Part shown: piece by piece, positions 8,389 through 17,472 of the stretch
Numbering within the stretch: position 1 is the stretch's first letter
Layout: each line of letters begins with the position of its first letter
Assembly: GCF_000282595.1 (NCBI RefSeq)
Contig: NZ_AKIZ01000001.1
Coordinates: 1-64,000, forward strand
Source of the DNA: Phyllobacterium sp. YR531
GTDB taxonomy: Bacteria; Pseudomonadota; Alphaproteobacteria; Rhizobiales; Rhizobiaceae
Length of the DNA stretch: 64,000 bases
Direction of reading: 5' to 3'
Position numbers and translations under genes: made by a program
Notes under the pieces: generated by a model
Told to the model about the DNA's origin: nothing
The model's database searches: none
Seen by the model: only the letters and a program-made list of their open reading frames with translations

Positions 8389-9402
8389 TCAGCAATTTTC
8401 TCTTGTGTGCAGGGTGAACGGGATGAAGTCCACTTGCCTGTCTTCACGAACAAGTCCTGCGGTAAAACCGCACCATGCGGCCATGCGTTCAATCGCGCGC
8501 CGTGCCATGAGATCGGGGTTCTGGTCAATGCACAGGAACATCTCTCCGGTTTTCAGCATTGCGCTCGTGATCGGTGTGAGCTCGTGCCCGATAAAGCAGA
8601 TCTGTCTTTGACATTTCTGCCGTTTGAGAACCTCGCCAATCATCTCATTTGCGGCGCCGCAATTGTAGACCAGGACTACGTCCTCATTTTTATGGAGTGC
8701 TTGAGAGAGCACGTTATAGCATTGCCTGTGATCATCATTCGTAACGTGAACCCCTGCAAGCGTTACGCCGGGAAGATACTGGGCAAGCGCATCCCTAAAT
8801 CCATCTATGCGACCGGAAAGACCTGCCCCGTCTATTCCGCTCGTCAGAATGACAGCTGAACCAGATTTTTCGAGACGAGATGATGTGAGCCAGACTGCAG
8901 TGCGTGCTGCTGCACGATTATCAATTCCAATATAAACGTCGCGAGCGGTATTCGGGATATCGCCGATGATCGTTGCTATATAGATCCCACGCTGCTTCGC
9001 ATTCTCAACCGCGTGTTGAAGAATGACGTCATTCGTGCCCGCAAAGGCGATTGCCTGAGCATTCGATGAATTAATCGCCCTCGCAATAGCGACCGCATCG
9101 AAGGGATCGCAATAGTCGATCTGGATACTGAGGTTACGGTCGACGATATTTCGGAATTCTCGAAACGCATGCGCCAAACGGATTCTGAAGTCGCTCTGAG
9201 GCTCAGGAAGCAGGAGCTGAATACGCGACAGCGGACGATGTGCGTCCGGCAGGATTCGGCGACTCCCTAGGCGCGTCGCGGCATCGACGACCCGTTTTGC
9301 CACCTCTGCCGAGACATTTCCTCGATCGTTCAGGACGCGATCGACCGTCGTCGTCCCGACGCCCGCCTCTCTCGCAATGTCAGCTATCCTAGCGCTTGTC
9401 AT
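8389..9402 (-). CDS. LacI-family transcriptional regulator
   Basis: A 337-residue protein with the N-terminal HTH IADIAREAGVGTTTVDRVLNDRG and a sugar-type effector domain (IGDIPNTARDVYIGIDNRAAARTAV, FIGHELTPITSAML, FLCIDQNPDLMARRA). ATG 9402 puts the HTH at residues 4-25, as usual; a start five codons upstream is possible. It is transcribed away from the carboxylesterase/amino-acid importer genes, with a palindrome in the shared gap. It may regulate those genes, itself or the upstream sugar unit. Confidence 0.88.
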   Translation of the reverse strand: MTSARIADIAREAGVGTTTVDRVLNDRGNVSAEVAKRVVDAATRLGSRRILPDAHRPLSRIQLLLPEPQSDFRIRLAHAFREFRNIVDRNLSIQIDYCDPFDAVAIARAINSSNAQAIAFAGTNDVILQHAVENAKQRGIYIATIIGDIPNTARDVYIGIDNRAAARTAVWLTSSRLEKSGSAVILTSGIDGAGLSGRIDGFRDALAQYLPGVTLAGVHVTNDDHRQCYNVLSQALHKNEDVVLVYNCGAANEMIGEVLKRQKCQRQICFIGHELTPITSAMLKTGEMFLCIDQNPDLMARRAIERMAAWCGFTAGLVREDRQVDFIPFTLHTRENC

Positions 9403-9424
9403 AATACACCATAGCAAACGCCGT

Positions 9425-9442
9425 TTGGTGTAAAAACACCAA
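9425..9442. promoter_or_regulatory. palindromic operator candidate between a lacI-type gene and the esterase gene
   Basis: TTGGTGT and ACACCAA form a perfect inverted repeat with an AAAA spacer, 22 bases upstream of the LacI-type regulator start and 80 bases upstream of the esterase start. The position between divergent genes and the symmetry fit an autoregulatory operator. Confidence 0.5.
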
Positions 9443-9521
9443 TTCAGCAGATTGTCATAAATAAAACGGAGATCAATTATCGCAGCGAGAGATCAGAGTA
9501 TTCACGTTAGATTTGTTGGTA

Positions 9522-11075
9522 ATGAATTCAGATAAACCGATCGCAAAAACAATATACGGGCCCGTCCAAGGCGAAATCATCAACGGCGTCACCAAGTTTG
9601 CTGGCATACAGTTCGGGGATCATATAAGCGGTGATGCCCGCTTCCTGCCTCCGCGCGCGCCTTCAAGCTGGACAGATGTGCGGATTTTGCGTTGCAACGC
9701 ACCCAGAAGCCCTCAGCCACGAGAATCTGTTAACGAGGTGGCACCAGCTTGCCGCGAGTTCTTCTTCGGGCCTCGCACTGACGAACCGATCTCGGAGGAA
9801 GGGCTCTTTCTGAACATATGGACACCATCCGTCGATCCGGGGGCGAAGAGGCCAGTAATGGTTTGGCTCCACGGCGGTGGCTTTACAACAGGATGCCCCT
9901 CAGGAGCTCGCGAGGATGGGACAAAATTGGCGCGGAACGGCGAGGTCGTTGTCGTCGCGCCCTCCCATCGGCTGGGTGCGCACGGATATCTTTATCTGAA
10001 CGAACCCGGTCCTTTCCAGAACAGATCGGCCAATCTCGGCATGCAGGATATCGTATTTGCGCTCAGATGGGTTGCCGAAAACATCGAGGAGTTTGGTGGT
10101 GATCCAGCAAATGTGACCGTTTTCGGGGAATCTGGCGGGGCAATGAAAGTCTCGACGCTTCTTGCGATGCCCTCAGCCAGAGGACTTCTCCACCGCGCGA
10201 TATGTCAGGCAGGACCGTTTGCACCCGGTTTCAGATATCTGACGATGTCACGACCGGAGGCTGATAGCATGTCCCGACGTTTTTTGTCATCTGCCGGGTG
10301 CAAGGATATTGACGAACTGCTTACGCTGACGACGAGAGAATTTGTCGAGGCGCTCCAAGACACATGGGAAGGCATCATGGCGTGGCGTCCGGTAGCCGAC
10401 GGCATCGTCCTTCCTAAAAGCGCGGAAGACGCTTTGCTCGACGGGTCCACCCTCGATGTACCTATGTTTATCGGCCTGACCGCCAATGAAGCCGATTACG
10501 ATGTCCGCTTTGACATGAATTTTGGTACGAGAGATGAGCTTCGAAAATCTCTGGGGCAACACACTGACAGGATTTTCGAAGGTTATCGGAAAACCCGACC
10601 CGACGCCGATCAGGCGGCAATATACAGAGCCATATGGACCGACTGGACGTTCCGTATGGGCTCGATCCAGGTAGCGGAGCTTCGGTCGAGCCTCAAGAGC
10701 AACACCTTTATGTACAGTCTCGACTGGCAACGCAATTCGGAGCCAAAAGCGAAAGTAACGCACGGCAGCGAAGCGCTTTTTATCTTTGGTACGCTCGATC
10801 ATGCCGGCTTCACACGTAACGATGATGAGGCCAGACGGCTGAGCGAGGAAATGCAAGGGGCGTGGCTCGCTTTCGCACGCACAGGCGACCCAAGTCACTC
10901 GGGTATTCCCCAGGTTCCGCCTTACAATGGGGCGACCAGATCAACGATAGTTTTCGCTACCGACACTCGTATTGAGCATGATCCTCAGCACGATGATCGA
11001 CTCGTGTGGGAGCGCGAATGGAATTCTAAAACAGCTTTTTTCGGGAGATATCAGGCCGCAATAAAAAGCCTTTGA
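9522..11075 (+). CDS. type B carboxylesterase
   Basis: A 517-residue alpha/beta-hydrolase of the carboxylesterase/cholinesterase (type B) family. Seen directly: oxyanion-hole motif VWLHGGGF near residue 115, nucleophile elbow VFGESGGA around residue 205, an acidic segment LTANEADYD and the catalytic-histidine region THGSEALFIFG. There is no signal peptide, so it is probably cytoplasmic. It would cleave a carboxylic ester, possibly one imported by the ABC system encoded directly downstream (38 bases away). ATG 9522 is preferred over a TTG three codons upstream; neither has a strong ribosome binding site. Confidence 0.9.
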   Translation: MNSDKPIAKTIYGPVQGEIINGVTKFAGIQFGDHISGDARFLPPRAPSSWTDVRILRCNAPRSPQPRESVNEVAPACREFFFGPRTDEPISEEGLFLNIWTPSVDPGAKRPVMVWLHGGGFTTGCPSGAREDGTKLARNGEVVVVAPSHRLGAHGYLYLNEPGPFQNRSANLGMQDIVFALRWVAENIEEFGGDPANVTVFGESGGAMKVSTLLAMPSARGLLHRAICQAGPFAPGFRYLTMSRPEADSMSRRFLSSAGCKDIDELLTLTTREFVEALQDTWEGIMAWRPVADGIVLPKSAEDALLDGSTLDVPMFIGLTANEADYDVRFDMNFGTRDELRKSLGQHTDRIFEGYRKTRPDADQAAIYRAIWTDWTFRMGSIQVAELRSSLKSNTFMYSLDWQRNSEPKAKVTHGSEALFIFGTLDHAGFTRNDDEARRLSEEMQGAWLAFARTGDPSHSGIPQVPPYNGATRSTIVFATDTRIEHDPQHDDRLVWEREWNSKTAFFGRYQAAIKSL

Positions 11076-11113
11076 AGCAGCAATGTTGTCAATGAAAGGA
11101 AAGGGGAACGGAT

Positions 11114-12010
11114 ATGGATATAGCACGACGCAATCTTATGAAACTGATACCAGTTGCAGGGGTTACTGCAGCTGCCGCCGGTATCATCGCAGCTGGCGCG
11201 AGAGAAAGTTCGGCGCAAAGCGGGCCGAGCGGCACCTGGGACCAGATAATGAGTTCCAGAACATTGCGAGTCGGCGCTGCGGTGGCGGAGCCTTGGTACT
11301 TCAAGGACGAAGTTCAAAGCGATGCGCCAGGAGGCGCCACATCAGGCAGCACGACATGGCGAGGAATCGGGATTGGCATGGCGAAAGCCGTGGCTGAAGG
11401 CCTTGAAGTGGACTTGTCCGTTGTGGAAACCACTTGGGGAAACGCGGTGGCAGGACTTCAAGCCAACCAATTTGACCTGATGTTCATCCTCGACGCTACA
11501 CCGCAGCGCGCCAAAGCGATTGATTTCCTAAGCGTTCCGATCGGTTATTATCCGCTTGCGCTGTGGGTGGCGGAGGCAGAGACACGTTCCACCTGGGCGG
11601 AGTTCAACACACCCGAAACGAAGATCGCAACGCTACTCGGCTCGTCGATGGATCAGTTTTTAACCAAAACCACACCCAATGCAAACATAGTTCGCTTGCA
11701 GGAAAGCTCTCAGGTAAATGCAGCATTCCGTTCACGCAGGGTCGATGCTGTTTGCGCTGTAGCCCCGGGTTTGGCACAGACAGCGGCGCAACTGAAACTC
11801 GGAAAGGTGCTTAACCCTTCCCCGTTTGTCCCTCTACCCGCTGGCACTGGCTTTCGATGGGAGCCCAATAACCGGTTCAAAGATTTCCTCTCGGCATGCG
11901 CCACCTTCTTTTATTCTACGGGGAAAATTGACGAGGTATACCGGGAGTTCATGAAATACCGTGGCGTGGATGAGAAGTACTTCGTCTCGATGATCAAAGA
12001 GCGGTGGTGA
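11114..12010 (+). CDS. amino-acid ABC transporter substrate-binding protein with a Tat-like signal
   Basis: A 298-residue family 3 (polar amino acid) solute-binding protein. The N-terminus ARRNLMKL followed by an alanine-rich hydrophobic stretch ending SSAQ resembles a twin-arginine signal, which would mean export in folded form. Mature features include LRVGAAVAEPWYFKD, GIGIGMAKAVAEGL and the domain-hinge region ANQFDLMFILDATPQRAKAIDF. ATG 11114 follows AAAGGGGAACGG. It is the first of four importer genes and binds the ligand in the periplasm. Confidence 0.85.
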   Translation: MDIARRNLMKLIPVAGVTAAAAGIIAAGARESSAQSGPSGTWDQIMSSRTLRVGAAVAEPWYFKDEVQSDAPGGATSGSTTWRGIGIGMAKAVAEGLEVDLSVVETTWGNAVAGLQANQFDLMFILDATPQRAKAIDFLSVPIGYYPLALWVAEAETRSTWAEFNTPETKIATLLGSSMDQFLTKTTPNANIVRLQESSQVNAAFRSRRVDAVCAVAPGLAQTAAQLKLGKVLNPSPFVPLPAGTGFRWEPNNRFKDFLSACATFFYSTGKIDEVYREFMKYRGVDEKYFVSMIKERW

Positions 12011-12097
12011 TGCTTCGAAACCGCGAAGGATTGCCGTAGACCGGTTCCTCCACGCGGAACCGGTCTAATCGATGACCTCTGTTGAGAAAGCTATAGA

Positions 12098-12772
12098 ATG
12101 CCTTACCAATGGGACTTCGGGACTATATTTCGTAAATGGGATGCCTTGCTTACAGGGACATTGTCCAGTTTAGAGTTAACCTTCTGGTGCATAATTCTAG
12201 CCATTCCTCTTGGACTTGCTATCGGCCTGATGCGTATGTCCGGTTTCTGGCCATTACAAATTGTCGGCCGGATTTTTGTCGACTTTTTCCGCACCTCTGC
12301 GGTTCTCGTTCTCATGTTATGGTTTTATTTCGCGCTCCCGGTATTGGCTGGTGTGGAGATTTCCCCTTTTGAAGCCGCTCTTCTGGCGATCGGCCTTCAG
12401 TCTGCTGCCTATTTTTCCGAGATATTTCGTGGGGCAGTCAGTTCCATCAGCCAGCAGCAGTGGGAGGCCGCTGCAGCGCTCGGCATTCACCGCTTGCATG
12501 CTCTCAGGTATGTTATCTTGCCCCAGGCGATTCGCCGGATGATCCCGGTTTCGTTCAACCTATTAATCACAATTTTTAAGAGTACCAGCATCGCGGCCGC
12601 AATCGCCTTCGGTGAACTCACTTATCAGGCATCGATCATGACATCATCGACCTATCGTCCTATCGAAACGTATACGGTGGTCGCCTTCATTTACGTCGTC
12701 ATCATAACGACTTGCAGCTTCCTGGTCAGATATCTGGAAGATCGCTTTTCGATCGAGAGGCTGGGCAGATGA
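12098..12772 (+). CDS. polar amino-acid ABC transporter permease
   Basis: A 224-residue inner-membrane protein of the HisM/HisQ-type family with about five hydrophobic segments. The EAA loop is visible as EAAAALGIHRLHALRYVILPQAIRR around residue 125. It ends with TGA overlapping the ATG of the next permease gene. The two permeases probably form a heterodimer. Confidence 0.9.
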   Translation: MPYQWDFGTIFRKWDALLTGTLSSLELTFWCIILAIPLGLAIGLMRMSGFWPLQIVGRIFVDFFRTSAVLVLMLWFYFALPVLAGVEISPFEAALLAIGLQSAAYFSEIFRGAVSSISQQQWEAAAALGIHRLHALRYVILPQAIRRMIPVSFNLLITIFKSTSIAAAIAFGELTYQASIMTSSTYRPIETYTVVAFIYVVIITTCSFLVRYLEDRFSIERLGR

Positions 12773-13437
12773 ACGAATATTCCTGGGATTTCAGCTTTCT
12801 GTCCAACCATTACAGCATGCTGATCTACGGCATTGCAGGGACGCTGCTGCTATCGTGCCTGGTCACCATGTTCGGGTTTACGTTGGGAGCCTTGATAGGG
12901 GTCGCGCGCACCAGCAAACGCCAATTCATTCGCATTCCGGCAAGTTGTTACGTCGAGATATTCCGCAACACGCCTCCGCTTGTTCAGCTTCTGTGGTTGT
13001 TTTACGCGCTTCCGATATTGACAGGCATGCAGCCTCAGCCCCTCGTCGCGGCGGCTATCGCGTTTTCCATTTATACGAGCGCATTCATGGCGGAAGTCTA
13101 TCGTGGCGGGATCCAGTCTATCGAGAGAGGGCAGTGGGAGGCAGGCCGAGCGATCGGGTTCACCTATATTCAGCAGATGCGCTATATCATATTGCCGCAA
13201 GCCATCAAGCGGATGATCCCCGCCGCAACAAACCAGTTCATTGAGACGGTAAAACTCACGTCTTTGGCATCGATCATCGCATACAAGGAACTTGTCTATT
13301 ACGTGGGCTATATCTCGGACTTGGAATATCGGTCGCTTGAATCCTACACTATCCTGACACTGATCTTCACCCTCATTCTTATCCCTTTAAGCTATGTGTC
13401 GCTCGCATTCGAAAAGCGCCTGCGCGTTCGTGACTGA
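12769..13437 (+). CDS. polar amino-acid ABC transporter permease
   Basis: A 222-residue HisM/HisQ-type permease. The typical segment EIFRNTPPLVQLLWLFYALP is present near residue 65, and the EAA loop reads EAGRAIGFTYIQQMRYIILPQAIKR. The frame is open upstream but overlaps the preceding permease; ATG 12769 gives the ATGA overlap with that gene's stop and the right length. It partners the 12098-12772 permease. Confidence 0.9.
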   Translation: MNEYSWDFSFLSNHYSMLIYGIAGTLLLSCLVTMFGFTLGALIGVARTSKRQFIRIPASCYVEIFRNTPPLVQLLWLFYALPILTGMQPQPLVAAAIAFSIYTSAFMAEVYRGGIQSIERGQWEAGRAIGFTYIQQMRYIILPQAIKRMIPAATNQFIETVKLTSLASIIAYKELVYYVGYISDLEYRSLESYTILTLIFTLILIPLSYVSLAFEKRLRVRD

Positions 13438-13471
13438 CAGCAATCAGAAAAATTTGCCACAGGTGGGAAAT

Positions 13472-14254
13472 ATGAATGAACTCTTGAGATGTAACGACCT
13501 GGTTAAGCGCTATGGATCTCATTCGGCGGTAAACGGCGTAAATTTTTCGGTCAACGAAGGAGAGACGATCGCCATCATTGGCCCGAGCGGCTCAGGCAAA
13601 AGCACACTGCTGCGCTGCCTGAATCTGCTTGAGACACCGACTGAGGGGGAGATTTTCTTCAAAGGAAAACAGGTTGGGTGCAAGTCAAAGGTAGGCGCCA
13701 TCGAATATCTGGAGCGCGACTTGGTCTCAGTTCGTCAGCGGATGGGCATGGTTTTTCAGAATTTCAACCTGTTCCCCCACCTGACAGTGGAAGAAAATAT
13801 TTCACTGGGTCCATGTAAGATAAGACGTATTTCACACGATGTTGCTCGAAAGGCTGCCTCCAGCTTGTTGGAAATTGTCGGGATGGCTGGAATGAATGGC
13901 AAATATCCCGGCCAGCTTTCCGGAGGACAACAGCAGCGGGTTGCGATCGCGCGAGCGCTCGCAATGGAACCGGACGCAGTTTTATTTGACGAACCAACCT
14001 CGGCCCTTGATCCGGAAATGATCAGTGAAGTTTTGGACGTAATGAAGGCCCTTAGCGACCGCGGAATGACGATGATCGTGGTCACTCATGAGATCAGTTT
14101 TGCTGCAAACGTTGCCGACCGGGTGATCTTCTTCGATGGTGGACAGATCAAAGAGGACGGCCCCCCCGAATATGTCATCAGTCAACCCCGAACCGCGAGA
14201 ATGGTGCAATTCATAAATCAGCACACGGCCTTTCGACCCGACATTATGCAATAG
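13472..14254 (+). CDS. polar amino-acid ABC transporter ATP-binding protein
   Basis: A 260-residue GlnQ/HisP-type ATPase: Walker [10 protein letters not shown] near residue 40, Q-loop [14 protein letters not shown], signature [14 protein letters not shown], Walker [15 protein letters not shown] and switch histidine IVVTHE. ATG 13472 is preceded by AGGTGGGAA. It closes the plus-strand unit, which then meets the minus-strand catabolic genes end to end. Confidence 0.92.
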   Translation: MNELLRCNDLVKRYGSHSAVNGVNFSVNEGETIAIIGPSGSGKSTLLRCLNLLETPTEGEIFFKGKQVGCKSKVGAIEYLERDLVSVRQRMGMVFQNFNLFPHLTVEENISLGPCKIRRISHDVARKAASSLLEIVGMAGMNGKYPGQLSGGQQQRVAIARALAMEPDAVLFDEPTSALDPEMISEVLDVMKALSDRGMTMIVVTHEISFAANVADRVIFFDGGQIKEDGPPEYVISQPRTARMVQFINQHTAFRPDIMQ

Positions 14255-14302
14255 GACAGTGCTTTCAGCTTACATCGGACACGAGCGGAGATGACTATCC
14301 GC

Positions 14303-14539
14303 TCATATGAACTTCACTTTCGCAAGGCGCTTTGAGCGAATGGTTCGTTGACCTTCTTCTCGCCTCTTTTGGTTCACTTTCCAGATGCCTTGCGCCGACA
14401 TGACAGTTCCGCCCGATTCAATCGTGCCCGTGAGGAAAGCCATCTTGCTCATCTTCTTTGTCACCCGTGGACGGATTGAAGCAAACGCTCCGATCTCCAA
14501 CGGTGCCATGAAATCGCAAGTGAGGGTGGGGTAGAACAC
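14303..14539 (-). pseudogene. fragment of a PaaI-like acyl-CoA thioesterase
   Basis: The frame encodes a stretch matching the C-terminal half of hotdog-fold thioesterases: PTLTCDFMAPLEIGAFASIR, then RVTKKMSKMAFLTGTI and a final VMSAQGIWKV. The N-terminal half, with the substrate pocket, is missing; upstream sequence in any frame does not restore it. It is probably a decayed gene left at the boundary between the importer unit and the catabolic cluster. Confidence 0.5.
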
Positions 14540-14673
14540 TCTTTCACGCTGATGCTGCGGCGTTTGCAGGTGATCGGTGACATTTCGAACTGCTTTCTCA
14601 CCATCTCGAACACTAGCCCGAAGTATAAGGATGTGACGGTCATTTTCCTGACTTTCTATCGCATGGCTTATCG

Positions 14674-14698
14674 GTCTGATCCCGCGCGGGGATCAGAC
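14674..14698 (-). terminator. strong hairpin downstream of the ETF-QO gene
   Basis: GTCTGATCCC and GGGATCAGAC form a perfect ten-base stem with a five-base loop, 28 bases after the ETF-QO stop codon. No T-run follows, so it may be a 3' processing or rho-assisted stop rather than an intrinsic terminator. Confidence 0.5.
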
Positions 14699-14725
14699 GC
14701 GAATTTCAGATGCCGGCCCGATCCG

Positions 14726-16384
14726 CTACATGTTAGCGTAGAAGGGTCCTTCGCCACCCTGCGGCGGCACCCAGTTGATGTTCTGGTTGGGGTCCTTGAT
14801 GTCGCAGGTCTTGCAATGCACGCAGTTCTGCGCGTTGATCACGTAAGTTTCCTCGCCGTCCTTCTCCACCCATTCATAAACGCCTGCCGGACAATAACGC
14901 GTCGAGGGGCCGGCATAGACGTCGTGTTCGGAACGCTTCTGCAACTCCATGTCCTTCACCTGAAGATGCACCGGCTGGTTCTCCTCATGGTTGGTGGAGG
15001 ATAGGAACACCGATGAAAGACGGTCGAAGGTCAGAGCCCCGTCCGGCCTCGGATAGGCGATCGGCTTGTGTTTGGAGGCCGCTTCCAAGCTTTGTGCATC
15101 CGTCTTGCCGTGCTTCAGCGTGCCGAAGAAGGAAAAGCCGAACAGCTGGTTCGTCCACATGTCGAGACCGCCCAGCCCAACGCCGACCAGCGTGCCGAAC
15201 TTCGACCACAGCGGCTTGACGTTGCGCACCCGCTTCAGATCCTTGCCAATATCGCCTTCGCGCCATTCCGCCTCGATCTCCGCCACCTCGTCATGGGCGC
15301 GGCCGACCGAAATCGCCGCGGCGATCTTCTCCGCCGCCAACATGCCCGACAGCACGGCGTTGTGGCTGCCCTTGATGCGCGGCATGTTGACGAAACCGGC
15401 GGAACAGCCGATCAACGCGCCGCCCGGGAAGGTCAGTTTTGGCACCGACTGATAACCGCCCTCAGTGATGGCGCGGGCGCCGTAGGACAGGCGCTTGCCG
15501 CCCTCGAATGTGCCGCCGATCGCCGGGTGGGTCTTGAAGCGCTGGAATTCCTCGAAAGGATAAAGATAGGGGTTCTTGTAGTTTAGGTGGACGACGAAGC
15601 CGACTGCAACGGTGTTGTCTTCTAGATGATAGAGGAAGGAGCCACCGCCGGTCTTCATATCGAGCGGCCAGCCGAAGGAATGCTGCACCAGGCCGGGCTT
15701 GTGGTTCTCCGGCTTGACTTGCCACAGTTCCTTGATGCCGATGCCGAATTTTTGCGGCTCGCGATCCTTGGAAAGGTCGAACTTGGCGATCAGCTGCTTG
15801 GCTAGCGAACCGCGCACGCCCTCGCAGATCAGCACATATTTGCCGTGCAGCTCCATGCCGCGGGTGAAGTTCGGACCCGGTTCGTCATCCTTCTCGATGC
15901 CCATATCGCCGGTGGCGATGCCAATCACCGCGCCTTCGTTATTATAGAGGACTTCCGTTGCGGCAAAGCCCGGATAGATCTCAACGTCGAGCGCTTCGGC
16001 CTTTTCCGCCAGCCAGCGACAGACCAGCCCAAGCGAGACGATATAATTGCCGTGATTATTCATCAACGGCGGCATCATGAAATTCGGCAATCGAAGCGAC
16101 GCAGATGAACCGAGGAAAAGAAACTGGTCGTCCTTCACCTTTGTCTTGAAGGGATGCCCCTCTTGTTCGCGCCATCCCGGCAGGAGTCGGTCAACGCCGA
16201 TCGGATCGACTACGGCGCCGGAGAGAATATGCTCGCCCACTTCCGCGCCCTTTTCAAGAACGACGACCGAAAGCTCCGGATTAACCTGCTTCAGCCGGAT
16301 CGCTGCTGCCAGTCATGCCGGCCCGGCGCCGACGATCACTACGTCGAATTCCGTAGACTCGCGTTCGATTTCAGAAACTTGCAT
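14726..16384 (-). pseudogene. electron transfer flavoprotein-ubiquinone oxidoreductase, disrupted by an in-frame stop
   Basis: ETF-QO passes electrons from reduced ETF to ubiquinone at the inner membrane using FAD and a 4Fe-4S cluster. From ATG 16384 (AGGAGG five bases upstream) the frame spans 552 codons, the normal family length. Codon 24 is TGA (16313-16315), exactly where the third glycine of the FAD motif GAGPAG belongs; the frame continues normally as LAAAIRLKQ. The C-terminal cluster cysteines (CPAG and CVHCKTC) are intact. A GTG at 16240 could restart translation but would lose the FAD-binding loop. It could be a young pseudogene or, less likely, a sequencing error. Third-position GC looks higher than in its neighbours. 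Confidence 0.85.
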
Positions 16385-16416
16385 CGCGTCCTCCTTGGCC
16401 ATCCGCATAACCTGGT

Positions 16417-17472
16417 TCAGTCCAGAGATTTCTCTGTCAGGAACTGCTTCATCAGGTCAGCAATTTTCAGGTTGTTGAGGTCGGAGAACGGGAAATGCGT
16501 ATTGCCCCGAATGCCCAGATCAGGAAGGTGAACGACTATGGCGTCTCCGCCATGCTTGTTCACTGTATTCGCCCAGATCTTCGCCATCTCGAACCGTACG
16601 CGCCATGTGTCGTGACCCGGATTGGACAACGGCTGAGAGGGAATGTTGTCGCCATAGTACATAACGATCGGGATTGTGGTGAACTTCAGAAACTCTTCCA
16701 TCGCAGTGGTTTTGGGGAACAGCATGCCATCGGACGCAGGCATCGGCTCAGGCGCCTCACCTTCTGGAAAAATATAGCCCTCGCCCGGTTCATAAGAGAC
16801 GATCGCACGGACGTTGCTGTTTTTCAGCGCCTCCATCCATCCAAGTCCGCCGCTCTGAGAGTGCGTCACGAGTATCGATGGGCCTATCTTGTCGAGCAGT
16901 GCTGAAACGCCGGCAACTGCGACATCACGGTCGAAAGGGCCCGTATTTGGCGAAATCGAACGCAGATACTGATCAAGCACGGCTGGATCTTTGGAAAACT
17001 GCACGCCATCGAAATAGTTCGGCCACGTTCCTACCCGGAAAATATCAAACCACATCGCGTCGTTCAGATACGGTTCGATCTTCATCTCAACAGTGCTGCG
17101 GCCTGCGCGGCCGCGACGTGGTTGGTCGAGCAGATAGACGCTGTAACCCCATCGCAAGAAAAGTGTCTGAAAGCCTTCTCGCCCGTCTGGCGTTGTTTCC
17201 CAAGTCTTGGCTGTCTGATCCGCTCCATGCCAGAATACAAGCGGATATTTTCTGGCATCGACGGGCTTTTGGTAGAACGCGTAGAGGTGATCGCCATGAA
17301 GAGACGCCTCCCCCTGTTGCAACACAGTGCCGCCGACGGCAAAGCTGCCCTGTTCGGCAATGATGATCGGCTCGAAAGCCGTATTTTCTGCGGCCATAGC
17401 ATCCGTACCCAAAAGCGCCAATCCGATAAGCGAGAGCATCCCCGAAGCTCCTGAAATAATATTCATCGCCAT
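16417..17472 (-). CDS. secreted alpha/beta-hydrolase (esterase-like)
   Basis: A 351-residue protein with an N-terminal signal peptide (hydrophobic run after MAMNIISG, likely cut after AMA). The hydrolase core shows LVFWHGADQTAKTWE near residue 80 (oxyanion region), the nucleophile elbow THSQSGGLG around residue 195 and a late HFPFSD segment that may carry the histidine. Homologues are poorly characterised esterases or lactone hydrolases. ATG 17472 overlaps the preceding gene's stop by ten bases. A periplasmic hydrolase fits a role in preparing a substrate for uptake (inference). Confidence 0.8.
   Translation of the reverse strand: MAMNIISGASGMLSLIGLALLGTDAMAAENTAFEPIIIAEQGSFAVGGTVLQQGEASLHGDHLYAFYQKPVDARKYPLVFWHGADQTAKTWETTPDGREGFQTLFLRWGYSVYLLDQPRRGRAGRSTVEMKIEPYLNDAMWFDIFRVGTWPNYFDGVQFSKDPAVLDQYLRSISPNTGPFDRDVAVAGVSALLDKIGPSILVTHSQSGGLGWMEALKNSNVRAIVSYEPGEGYIFPEGEAPEPMPASDGMLFPKTTAMEEFLKFTTIPIVMYYGDNIPSQPLSNPGHDTWRVRFEMAKIWANTVNKHGGDAIVVHLPDLGIRGNTHFPFSDLNNLKIADLMKQFLTEKSLD

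Noticed and set aside
10287-10898. 203-codon minus-strand frame inside the esterase gene
   Set aside because: It lies opposite a gene with complete catalytic motifs and has no recognisable family features.
16313-16315. TGA in the ETF-QO gene read as selenocysteine
   Set aside because: The codon replaces a conserved glycine of the FAD motif, not a redox cysteine, and no selenocysteine-insertion hairpin is evident just after it.
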